From NCBI GenBank assembly GCA_024082115.1, contig JAMRYE010000012.1, forward strand, positions 62,001 to 126,000: a DNA stretch of 64,000 bases. The letters run 5' to 3'. Of this stretch, positions 55,636-64,000 are shown in pieces (positions within the stretch are counted from its first letter, which is position 1; each line of letters begins with the position of its first letter). Under the pieces are notes generated by a model. That model made no database searches and was not told the DNA's origin. It worked only from the letters and a program-made list of their open reading frames with translations. Both the position numbers and the translations under genes were made by a program. Source of the DNA: Rhinocladiella similis (taxonomy: Eukaryota; Ascomycota; Eurotiomycetes; Chaetothyriales; Herpotrichiellaceae).

Positions 55636-56120
55636 TCAAACCCGTGTAGCACTCTCGAACCACACCGTCATGCTGTCAGTTCTAACCGGGGTGGACACGG
55701 ATTTTAGCTCCCTGTGGGCCTTGCATTCATTGTCATAATAATCCATGTCCGATTTCGAGGCAAATGTTGTCTTTGCAACCACAGTCCAGCCTTGAGCGCG
55801 TGCCTCGTCCCTGCAGAAACAATACACATTACTGCAACGATTAGGGCACAGGTTTGCCAGCTTACTTACGCTGCATGACCGGCTTCGCAGGTCTGAATAT
55901 ATGGCTTGCCATCCTAAGAGATCTCCAATAGTTAGGCATCAACGGTCAGGGAAGCGTGGCGCTCAACTTGGAAAAAACTCAAAGGTAGGATCGCCATCAA
56001 ACTCACCTTTTCATTTGTCCTTTTCAGCACTCTGTATGCGTCCAAGACCTTTTCCCGGTCTTCCCAGCTTGCAATTTTGAACATCGTAACTCGCTCAACT
56101 GGTGAGGAAGCCATTGTCAT
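55636..56120 (-). CDS. Dabb (stress-responsive alpha/beta barrel) protein
   Basis: Exons 56120-56007, 55913-55870 and 55810-55636, with introns of 93 and 59 nt, give 110 residues; a second ATG at 56114 is possible. The sequence begins with VERVTMFKIASWEDREKVL, continues through GWTVVAKTTFASKSDMDYY and ends with a strand containing DSMTVWFES. The order fits the Dabb/dimeric-barrel fold. Members include polyketide cyclases and proteins of unknown role. It is divergent from the HglS-like gene (530 bp between starts), so the two may be co-expressed. Confidence 0.72.
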
Positions 56121-56650
56121 GACAGTCAAGGATGTCTCGCGACCAGTGTATGTGGAATTTGCCCCAAATAAAACTTCTGCGAGGTGATACATAGCTTACT
56201 CCAGCCGCTGCTCCCATGAACGAGGCCAACCAAGGGCTCCTCAATGCGACATGGGTCGTCATGAATACAGGCTCCGACGGCTAGCTCGTCCTTGGTCATG
56301 GCCCCACTCTTATCTTCCGCTCCCGTCGGATTGCGTACGTATTCACTAGTGACGGGGGCTTGGTCTCAGCTTCCAGAAGATCTGTAGCCGTCGGATAGCT
56401 TTCGTGACGGGTCTAGTTCCAGTGCGAACTTCCACGATTCACTGGCTAAAGCATGTTTCCAAAGCATGTTTCCATTGCTTTGTCGCATTTACAGACCCAG
56501 GTTAGTTGCACAGATTAGAGCCACGGTGCACCAAGTGAAGTGGTGGAACACCATTCACCGTTTAACGCTCATTTGTCCTTCTTGCTCGAGACAACTTCAC
56601 AAAGCTCACCACGGTCAGCCCACGAGAGACACTGCTCTATCGTAGCGCCA
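56121..56650. promoter_or_regulatory. Divergent promoter of the Dabb and HglS-like genes
   Basis: 530 bp between ATG 56120 (minus) and ATG 56651 (plus). An upstream in-frame ATG at 56540 would shorten it. AAAGCATGTTTCC occurs twice in tandem at about 56449-56474. Confidence 0.4.
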
Positions 56651-58156
56651 ATGGTGCAACCTATGCTGCCTGGACAAACGCCGGCGTCGACTCAGCGCTT
56701 AGAGGAGATGGCAAGCTCGCTAAACAGCAGGCTGGACAACCTGGCATCGAGCGAAGCTTGTGGAGTCCCGGACACCCTGAGGGCGAGGTTTTCACGAAGC
56801 ATGTCCGATATGTACAAGAAGGAGGTCCCTCTATACGGTAACCTCATCTCAATCGTCAACAATGTAGATGACAGGGTCGCAAACATCTTTCCACTTACAA
56901 AGTTTCAGGCTGACTTGGCTCAGATATCGACTGAAAAGCTGCCCGCACGGCATCGCGTTGAAAGACACGGTGCTATTCGAATGGGCACAGCACAAGAGCT
57001 CAGGACCATCACAAAACTATTTGCGATCTTCAACATGTATCCGGTTGGATACTATGACCTCAGCGTGGTCGGTTTTCCGTTACACTCAACTGCATTTCGA
57101 CCCCTGACAAGCGCTGCCCTTGCGAGCAATCCATTTCGAGTCTTTACAACTCTCCTCCGCGCCGATCTTCTCAGTGGAGATGTTAGAGCTCTAGCTGAGA
57201 ACGCCCTATCAAAACGGAAGTTGTTCACAGATCGTCTACTACAACTAATGGAGAAGGCAGAGACAGAAGGCTGCCTGTCAGCCACTGAACAAGATGAATT
57301 GATTACCGAATCCCTGGAAATTTTCAGATGGCACCCAATCGCAACCGTTACGAAGTCGGACTATAACAAGATGAACGCCGGTCATCCCATGATAGCAGAC
57401 ATTGCTTCTTTTCGCAGCGCCCACATCAATCACCTCACACCTCGAACTCTGGACATCGATGTGGTGCAGCAGGCAATGCTGGATCAGGGAATTCCTGCCA
57501 AAGAGAGGATCGAGGGACCGCCGCAGCGAAAATGCCCAATTCTGCTTCGACAAACGAGCTTCAAGGCACTGGAGGAGCCGGTGAAGTTCGACAATGGCAA
57601 CGGCGTGCTGGTTGACGGTTGCCATACTGCTCGTTTTGGCGAGGTGGAGCAGCGTGGAGCCGCCGTTACACGCAAGGGTCGAGAGTTGTACGACAGGCTG
57701 CTTGCCGAAACAAACGCGATTGCCGCTGAGAAGAATGCCAAAGGTTCTGTCTACTACGAGATCCTCCAAAACGTCTTTCACGATTACCCTGATGACTGGT
57801 CTGAGCTACAATCTCAGGGTCTTGTCTTTTTTTCCTATAGAACCACAATACACGGCATGAAGGAGGTTGGTCAATACGATCGACGGACCCTGTCCGAGCT
57901 CGTAGCGGCGAGACATGTCGATTTTGAGCCCCTCGTATACGAAGACTTTCTGCCCTTCTCCGCCGCTGGGATCTTCACGTCGAATCTAAAGTCCTCAGTG
58001 TCGGTAGTGTACGAAGCTAAGGGCAATCGAGCCCTTCTGGAGAGAGACCTGGGAGTGGAGATACATAACGAGATGGACTTATACGAGCACATGCAGGCGG
58101 AAACCTTGGAGGCATGCCGCATTGCGCTCGGGCTCAAGGAGATCGTTCTGAAATAA
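56651..58156 (+). CDS. DUF1338 protein, 2-oxoadipate dioxygenase/decarboxylase (HglS)-like
   Basis: An intronless frame. ATG 56651 gives 501 residues; ATG 56540 gives 538. The protein matches the DUF1338/YdcJ family, whose characterised member HglS converts 2-oxoadipate with O2 to D-2-hydroxyglutarate and CO2. The expected Fe(II) ligands are visible in order: His in RHGAIRMGT (about residue 106, with Arg110), His in NHLTPRTLD, and Glu in FGEVEQRG. VFHDYPDDWSELQSQGLVFF, followed by a C-terminal substrate-binding region, completes the fold. In lysine breakdown this step consumes 2-oxoadipate. Here there are no other lysine-catabolic genes, so a related oxo-diacid may be the substrate. Activity on it is inference. 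Confidence 0.82.
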   Translation: MVQPMLPGQTPASTQRLEEMASSLNSRLDNLASSEACGVPDTLRARFSRSMSDMYKKEVPLYGNLISIVNNVDDRVANIFPLTKFQADLAQISTEKLPARHRVERHGAIRMGTAQELRTITKLFAIFNMYPVGYYDLSVVGFPLHSTAFRPLTSAALASNPFRVFTTLLRADLLSGDVRALAENALSKRKLFTDRLLQLMEKAETEGCLSATEQDELITESLEIFRWHPIATVTKSDYNKMNAGHPMIADIASFRSAHINHLTPRTLDIDVVQQAMLDQGIPAKERIEGPPQRKCPILLRQTSFKALEEPVKFDNGNGVLVDGCHTARFGEVEQRGAAVTRKGRELYDRLLAETNAIAAEKNAKGSVYYEILQNVFHDYPDDWSELQSQGLVFFSYRTTIHGMKEVGQYDRRTLSELVAARHVDFEPLVYEDFLPFSAAGIFTSNLKSSVSVVYEAKGNRALLERDLGVEIHNEMDLYEHMQAETLEACRIALGLKEIVLK

Positions 58157-58642
58157 GGACTGCTGGTGACATTGCTATGCATATCTGAATTTTTTGCAAT
58201 TGTCTGTTTCTTTCGGCTCAGCGCCCTCGAGATCCGCAAGCTGCTAAGATCATATCTTTCACGGAAGACTACATAATACAATAGCGTGACCTATTTGTAG
58301 CTTAAACTTAATTTTGCAGTCCCGAGCATTATTTTCTGCACCATGTGGTTTCAAAACAACCACTCGCGTGATCGAGTGAGACAGTGGTGACTCCTACCAT
58401 TCAACCTTTGACTCGAGGCACAACAACAGGCGGGTGCGAATGTAGATGATTGAGGGTACAGAAGTGAGATCTGGCTTTCAGACCAGGACTCAATCTGGTT
58501 AACACAGCACAAGCAACCGAAGGTTTCCCCCTAGAATCAGACACGTGACCGAAGCCAACGTGACACTCCTAAGGCTACTACATAATTCCTTATCTTGCAC
58601 CAACACCGTGTGCTCTATACTGATTTAGGCCTGTTCTTCATC
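58157..58642. other. 3' intergenic between the HglS-like and MetE-like genes
   Basis: Convergent ends; no supported gene. Confidence 0.5.
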
Positions 58643-59963
58643 TCAAGCCTCACCAGGCCAGACCTTGTTGGCAACTTCTCGGACAAGCTTCAACTTTTTC
58701 AGCATATCGTCCCACGTCATAGCGTTGCCGCTGCTGTGGCTCGCAAATCCGCACTGCGGACTCACACCGAGCTGGTTTAGTGCGTCTTTTTCTGTTTGAC
58801 TGCTGCCCTTTGCAACCCATTTAGCAGCCTCGTACACCCGAGCTACGGTCGTATCCAAGTCCTCCAACTTGGGGTACTTACTGCTGACGAGACCAAGGAT
58901 GACAGTCTTGCCTTTGGGCAGATACTGCAACGGTTCAAGCCCACCTGCTCGTTCGGTGTCATATTCGAGGTAGAAGGTGTTCACAGCGAGGTTCTGTAGG
59001 AGGCGTGCTGCAATGCGGTCATAAGCCCCCTCGGTAAAGTGGCGAGACTTGACAAAGTTGCCACGACATAGATGCACGCCAACGTGTAGTCCTTCTGGGC
59101 ACTTGGCCATGATGCTATTGTAGACTTGAATGTACTTGTCAAAGAGCTCGTCCGCAGTGGTGGTATTAAGTGGGTCATTGTCAAAGTCCTCGATCATCTT
59201 GCTGTTGCAAAAATCTGAATGATTTGGTCAGTGTCTTATAGGCTTCCTGAATCAAAAAAGCCTTACAGCAGATGTTTGGATCATCTATCTGAACATTTCT
59301 TAGACCATGGTCGTATAGGACCTGTAGCTCGGTCTGGAAAGTTTTGACAACATCGGCGAAGTATTCGTCATCGTTCTTGTACGCACTCGCAGGGTATGCA
59401 AAACCTTGCTTGTACCTGAGGTGATACCAAGTTGGGGCTGGGATGGTGAGTTTGATATCTCCGTGATGAGCTTCTGGTATGATCTTTTGCAGATACTGCA
59501 GTTGTTCAATGTGGCCCTTAGAAGCTGCTGGGACATGCTTGATCTTCCCTTCGCAGATGACCGTCTCTCCAGGCTTGTGGTTTTTCTGAACAACTGGTGA
59601 GTGTGCGCCTACGATAATAGAAAGACGGCGACTCACCTCCAGGAAAGCGCCAACGTCGGGAACATAGCGGCGAAAGATCTCGGGATCTGGCCCAACAATC
59701 TCTTTCATGCCCTCGAGGTTCGGCCAAAAGCTTCCCCAGAACATGTGGCGACGGTACTCGCCGTCATTGATGCCGTGGAAGCCGTAGTCTTGCTGCAGCT
59801 TGACAACTTCGTTCACTGCCTTGTCTTCAGCCTCTCGCAGATCCTGATCAGACGCCTTCTTGTCTTCCCAGGCACGCCGAACTTCCAGCAACTCGTCAGG
59901 GCGCAAGAAAGATCCCACCTGTTCTGCGCGGAATGGTGGCGCTCGGTGTAGTATTGTGGACAT
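58643..59963 (-). CDS. Short cobalamin-independent methionine synthase-like protein (MetE C-terminal type)
   Basis: Exons 59963-59637, 59585-59267 and 59214-58643 give 405 residues. Intron 1 is 51 nt, a multiple of three without an in-frame stop, and its removal rebuilds GAFLEKNHKPGETVICEGKI. Intron 2 is 52 nt, and its removal gives NICYFCNSKM. The protein covers only the C-terminal, zinc-bearing half of MetE. The zinc ligands His and Cys lie in GVHLCRGNF, the Glu in YLEYDTERAG and the last Cys in SPQCGFAS. QVGSFLRPDELL and NVQIDDPNIC are family signatures. Full MetE is about 750 residues with an extra N-terminal barrel. Short versions transfer methyl groups from other donors, or act as demethylases or methionine synthases. 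It is near an O-methyltransferase. Confidence 0.85.
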
Positions 59964-60651
59964 ACTGTGAAATGATCCTGTCTTTCGGTATGAGGCAGAG
60001 ATTTTTATAGTTCTTGGGAATGATTACAGTAGAAAAAGACAGCATGAGTAAAAAAGAACGGAATCGATCTTTGTTGTAGTAGGCGTTGTCAAACCTGGCT
60101 TGCATCAAAGACACTACCACGGGTTGCTTCTTGCCAAGCTTCTCCATACTTCCGTGGCGGCACCAACACTGAAGTCCGTCTAGGCTGATCAACATCAATC
60201 TAGGTGAACAAATCTTCCCGCCGGAATCCCGTATTAAAGTACATAAGTTTTTCACGGTGTAATGGTCAGCCAATCGGATGGACAAAGGGTATCGGGAACC
60301 GGGGGGTAAGACTCTCCTAACAGCTCCCGATTGGCCCAAACGCTGTTCCGGTATGAGATTGCGATATTGTCTTCGCAACAGTCTTTACCACGGTCACACG
60401 ACATTAGAACATGCCTACGCGTCTTTCTTTGTCCGTTTGCACTCCTGACTACGTAGAATCCTCAGAAGAGCAGTCCAGTGGTGAAAACTTTTCCGGCCCA
60501 GGCAGACAAGTCAGACTTCCGTCGGCATCATAACCCCACTGAACGTGAGCATGGTGGCGTATGAGCGACTTGTTATCAAGGTGCTTCAGCCCCTCTGAAA
60601 AAGACAGGACGACCAACATGCACATCTAAGGACTAGGTCCGACCCACGATA
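59964..60651. promoter_or_regulatory. Divergent promoter of the MetE-like and 2OG-oxygenase genes
   Basis: 688 bp between ATG 59963 (minus) and ATG 60652 (plus). No gene and no CCTCGG element seen. Confidence 0.45.
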
Positions 60652-61932
60652 ATGTCGACCTCGTTTACCTCTATCCCCCTAGTTGACTTCAGTCGTTTGG
60701 ACAACCCCGAGACTAAGCAAGCGGAACTTGCGGTCCTTCGACATGCAGTCTTCAACGTTGGATTCTTGTACATCGTCGAAACTGGACTGGAGGTGAGAAG
60801 CATACCTCAGCATACGAGTCCGGGAGTGGTGCGGCTGATAATATTCTGGCAACAGTCTTTGATCAAGGAGGCGCATGCGCGAATGCCAGAAATCTTCGCA
60901 ATACCGATTGAGGAGAAGCAAAAAGTATCAATGCTCAACTCTCCAGCTTTTCTGGGATACACAGGTCTTGGTACTGAGACTACAGCAAATCAAACAGATA
61001 TCAGAGAAGTTTGTCACCCTACATCCGGTCAAATGATTAGATTTCTGACGCGATCACAGCAATTTGATTTTGGCACAGAGTGTCCAGACTGGTCAGAGGG
61101 CGACCCTTTCTGGCAGAGAGTCGAAGGGCCAACCCAGTTCCCTAATGACTCCGTCAAGGACCTCGTTACGCGCTACAATACTAGTATGACAGAGGTTGGA
61201 CGAAAGTTTGTTCGATATGTCGCCGAGTGTCTTGCCCTTCCGTCCGACACATTTGAACCGTTCCTGGGGGCGATGTCTCGATTAAAATTTATCAAATATC
61301 CACCAGCGGCGCCTGGTTCCCAAGGTGTTGGCCCACATAAGGATATCTTTGGCTTCTTCACCTTCCTCGCCCAAGATAATGTGGGTGGATTACAAGTACT
61401 GAACAAGTCGGGCGAGTGGATCGATGCCACGCCTGTCGAAGGGAGCATAGTGGTGAATGTCGCCCAGGGCTTTGAAGCTGTCACTGGTGGTGTCTGTTCG
61501 GGGACGACTCACCGCGTCGTGGTATGCGTCTTGCTACTTTCACCTGCTTTGCCTCCCGAAAGAGTCCTTCCGCTTACACCTCTGATAGGCCCCAACTTCA
61601 ACGACCCGCTACAGTATCCCCTTTTTCCAGGCTGTACGCCTGGATCTCAAACTCGAAGAACTGAAGCGCTCGACTGCCGAGATTGTTGCCAAGATCCCTG
61701 TCTCGGAGGACAAGAAGAAGCGTGCCGTTGATGTACCCAGTGAACTGATCTCGCCTCTGTTTGAATGTGTAAGCTGACATCGAACTCTTCTCCTTACGAT
61801 ATTAGCTGATAAATTTCGCTTCGACAGTTCGGTGAAGGTATATTGAGGAATCGCATCTTCAGCCACCCCGACGTAGGAGAAAAGTGGTATCCAGAGCTCG
61901 TCGGCAAATATAGGCAGCAGGTGCTGGTATAA
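60652..61932 (+). CDS. 2-oxoglutarate/Fe(II)-dependent oxygenase (isopenicillin-N-synthase-like fold)
   Basis: Five exons, 60652-60792, 60856-61008, 61060-61521, 61589-61768 and 61828-61932, total 346 residues. Introns 1 (63 nt) and 2 (51 nt) are multiples of three without stops; removal rebuilds ETGLESLIKEAHARMPE and DIREQFDFGTECPDW. Intron 3 removal gives THRVVAPTSTTRYSIPFFQA. Fe(II) ligands are His and Asp in GPHKDIFGF and His in TTHRV; the Arg-x-Ser of RYSIPF binds 2-oxoglutarate. The N-terminal IPLVDFSRL is the usual DIOX_N start. The family hydroxylates, desaturates or demethylates small molecules. It is divergent from the MetE-like gene, a possible functional link (demethylation and methyl recycling), which is inference. 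Confidence 0.88.
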
Positions 61933-62814
61933 GTACGGCGCGATTTGGAGCAATTCTGACTGTTGATTGTTTATTGCTTTGTGCATTATTAAAACGTTGA
62001 CAATGGGTTATCGTTGAAGGTTGGCTCCCAGTTTACACTTGGTCGTAGTCCTTTTCGTATAGCCACTATACACCAGAACTCTACAATCCTGCTCGATAGA
62101 GACCATCGTGAAAACAAGGTCTCGAGAACGATAGTAGTACTTAAGGAATCTTTTTTGACTACTGAACGTACGGGTATCTGTTGTGATATGAGGCTCAACC
62201 GATTATCATGACATCGATCGAAGCCTCATGGAATCTTTCCGCGTGCTTGGAAATCGTGAGGAAGGTTCTAGAGTGTTACTCTCAGGGTACTTAATACTCA
62301 CTACATTCCGAGAGAGTAGACAATAATATAGCAATAAGAAGAACAAGACACATGCGTTCACTGATATAATTTACAACAGGTCATGAGCCTAGAGAGCTAT
62401 CGTCTCCGGTGCCGTGAAAATCTAGTCACCCGAGATACCTATTTGCGTACACGTGCTTAAGCGCAGCACTTCTCCGCACCATGGCATTCTCACCCCGAGA
62501 ATCCTCCGAACAGGTGGCGGCGAACCAGCCATTGACCGGGAGCCTTAAATTACGCGACCTGAAAGCGACTCACGACCTCTTCCCTGAAAGTAAGACAAGT
62601 ATGGGATGTAGTGTCTGGCGAATTCGAACGACCGGGTTGTTTGTTTAAATATGTCAAGCGGATCACCTCTGACATTGGTCCCTTCATCGACCGTTCTCAC
62701 AGCGGCGCAGTCCGTCAAAACGCAATTACGACGCGTCTCGAAAAAATCGAGGTACAAGCCTTAGAATATCACCAGAGATGGAGCATGTGTGAAGCTGAAG
62801 CGTATCACATCATG
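61933..62814. other. Intergenic
   Basis: No firm gene. A frame starting at ATG 62481 (MAFSPRESSEQVAANQ) and another at 62611 have no family resemblance and may be remains of the 5' part of the BTB-like gene. Confidence 0.4.
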
Positions 62815-63438
62815 CTCCGGATGCCGTGGAATGTATGACCCGCTTCCTGTACATTCTCGATTACGATTTGAGTATTGTATTTAGCCGAGGTGGGCAAACT
62901 GTAGCGGGTAGAAGCAGCCGAAAACGTCCATTCTGGTCCCAACATTGGCAGTAATCGCAATGCTGATGAAGCAGAGAATGAGTAATTAAAACTACACTGT
63001 CGGGTGTATACACTAGCAGAAAAATATACCACCAAGGCAGTTATGTTCCTATCTCGGGAAAAGTTTCAGAAAGCTCTCGAGCAGGTCGATGTCAGCACAC
63101 GTCTATTCGAGGTGGTGGAGGAGATTTATTCGTCCACACCAGACAGAGAGCGTGGCCTGCGAGACATTATTGTCTCCAAAGTCTATTCAGAAATTCAGTA
63201 CTGGCTACCACAAACAGAGTTTCATCAGGCTCTGGTTGGTATGAGTTCCTTCTGTGTTGACCTCTTGAAGGAAACGGTGTGCGAAGACCAGAAGGGCTAC
63301 GAGCAGGCAATAAGGGATCTGCAAAATTCCGGGTGTTGCGGCAAGTGTCAGGAACCACTTGTCCTCAGACGTAAAAACTCCCGACGCAAGAATGTGCACC
63401 TTGAAAAGATTTGTGCCAGGTGCGAATATTGGCATTAA
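62815..63438 (+). pseudogene. BTB/POZ-like gene, broken
   Basis: At about 62808-62875 one frame reads APDAVECMTRFLYILDYDL, the typical central helix-strand of fungal BTB proteins. A second frame then gives NADEAENE, a TAA, and LKLHCRVYTLAEKYTTKAVM, the following BTB segment. It continues open to 63438 (last residues CARCEYWH, with four Cys in a CX2C...CX2C pattern). A frame change and the stop separate the parts, and the N-terminal BTB segment is not recognisable. An unusual intron could explain part of this, so a living gene is not excluded; the open 3' part begins near 63004. Confidence 0.45.
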
Positions 63439-63918
63439 CGCGATAGTAAGCCGGTACAGTGTAAATCAAAGATCCAACGTTCAGTGAAGTGACTTCCTTG
63501 GGCCTCTTCCATTCTGTTGCTTCAGTGTTAATACTGCTTTCCTTGTCTCACGGCGCTTACTTCTCCTTTCAGCGACTTTGGCTCTGCGACGGCCTTCTGG
63601 AATTTTGACGCGCAGCGTAATCTTGGACGAACCGACTCGCAGTTGTATGTGAGTGGTATTGCCGGCGGTGAGAGCAACTTCTGTTGCGGAAGGGGCTGTT
63701 TTGAGAGACCCAGCAGACCCAGCAGACAGTCTCTCTAAGGGTGCGGATGGCATCGGCTAAAGTAAGTGAAAGCGCCGTATGGAAGCTCAACTGCAGCGCC
63801 CATCGTGCGCGTGGTATCGTCACTTGGTGCTTCCACGACTCGCAGCACCCTCCAGGGTGTCAGTCTGTCCGTGTGTCTCACATATATTGGGTCAATTCGG
63901 ACTCGGAAGACGATAGCA
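63439..63918. other. Intergenic, 3' side of the kinase gene
   Basis: A minus-strand frame at 63481-63753 ends in a strongly basic tail (GRRRAKVAERRSKRRETRKA) but has no family match. Confidence 0.35.
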
Positions 63919-64000
63919 TCACTCATGAAACCAAGGATGCTTCAACAATTCCTCCGCAGTGGGTCTTTGCATGGGCTCATACTTCAGAATACTTCGAATG
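63919..64000 (-). CDS. Protein kinase, last 26 codons (rest outside window)
   Basis: On the minus strand from the right edge the frame reads ILKYEPMQRPTAEELLKHPW, then FHE and TGA (63921-63919). The RPTAEELLKHPWF pattern is the invariant-Arg subdomain XI that closes Ser/Thr kinase domains. Nothing more can be said. Confidence 0.65.
   Translation of the reverse strand, partial: IRSILKYEPMQRPTAEELLKHPWFHE

Noticed and set aside
42840..62000. A polyketide synthase or NRPS core gene for a secondary-metabolite cluster
   Set aside because: None was found; tailoring-type enzymes are present but no backbone enzyme lies within the window.

Overview
The window looks like nuclear DNA of a filamentous ascomycete (Pezizomycotina); the class cannot be fixed from this sequence. 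Almost every gene is built from several exons with short GT-AG introns (about 42-167 nt). There are three Zn2Cys6 transcription factors, fungal families (TRI12-type MFS, CTF1-like regulators, DUF1338/HglS, Dabb and YCII proteins) and repeats carrying C-to-T/G-to-A damage of the RIP type. I saw no tRNA, rRNA or CRISPR. Exon-intron structures were read by eye; each multi-exon model closes in frame and restores family motifs.

Region A (1-28.6 kb) is a dense catabolic-looking cluster. In order it holds: the end of a flavin monooxygenase; an alpha-methylacyl-CoA racemase with an SKI C-terminus; an acyl-CoA dehydrogenase with a mitochondrial-type leader; a 4-coumarate-CoA-ligase-like enzyme; a 4-hydroxyacetophenone-monooxygenase-like Baeyer-Villiger monooxygenase (BVMO) followed by an HSL-type esterase; a TRI12-like MFS transporter; a Zn2Cys6 regulator; a YCII protein; a second BVMO of a different subclass, divergent from a second esterase paralogous to the first; a second Zn2Cys6 regulator; and an SDR. 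Ten of these genes have a CCTCGG/CCGAGG element (best form CCCTCGGT) about 100-250 bp upstream of the predicted start. I did not see it upstream of the genes to the right, apart from one copy before the P450. The likely chemistry is acid activation, alpha-methyl epimerisation and dehydrogenation by the CoA enzymes, with ketone-to-ester oxidation and ester hydrolysis by two BVMO/esterase pairs. The substrate is unknown.

Region B (29-39 kb) is gene-poor and repeat-rich. It holds a BED-finger hAT transposase relic cut by a 1.15-kb element with TGTTAGAC termini, remnants resembling a RING finger and an amidase, and a dynamin-like GTPase pseudogene whose nucleotide-binding motifs are destroyed while its 3' part is nearly intact.

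Region C (39-62 kb) carries an intradiol ring-cleavage dioxygenase, a second MFS transporter, a cytochrome P450, a 10-exon Zn2Cys6 regulator divergent from an O-methyltransferase, a quinone oxidoreductase, a Dabb-domain protein divergent from a DUF1338/HglS-like 2-oxoadipate dioxygenase homologue, a short MetE-like methyltransferase and a 2-oxoglutarate/Fe(II)-type oxygenase. It may be a second metabolic cluster, or partly continue the aromatic catabolism of Region A. The right edge has a broken BTB-like gene and the last codons of a protein kinase.
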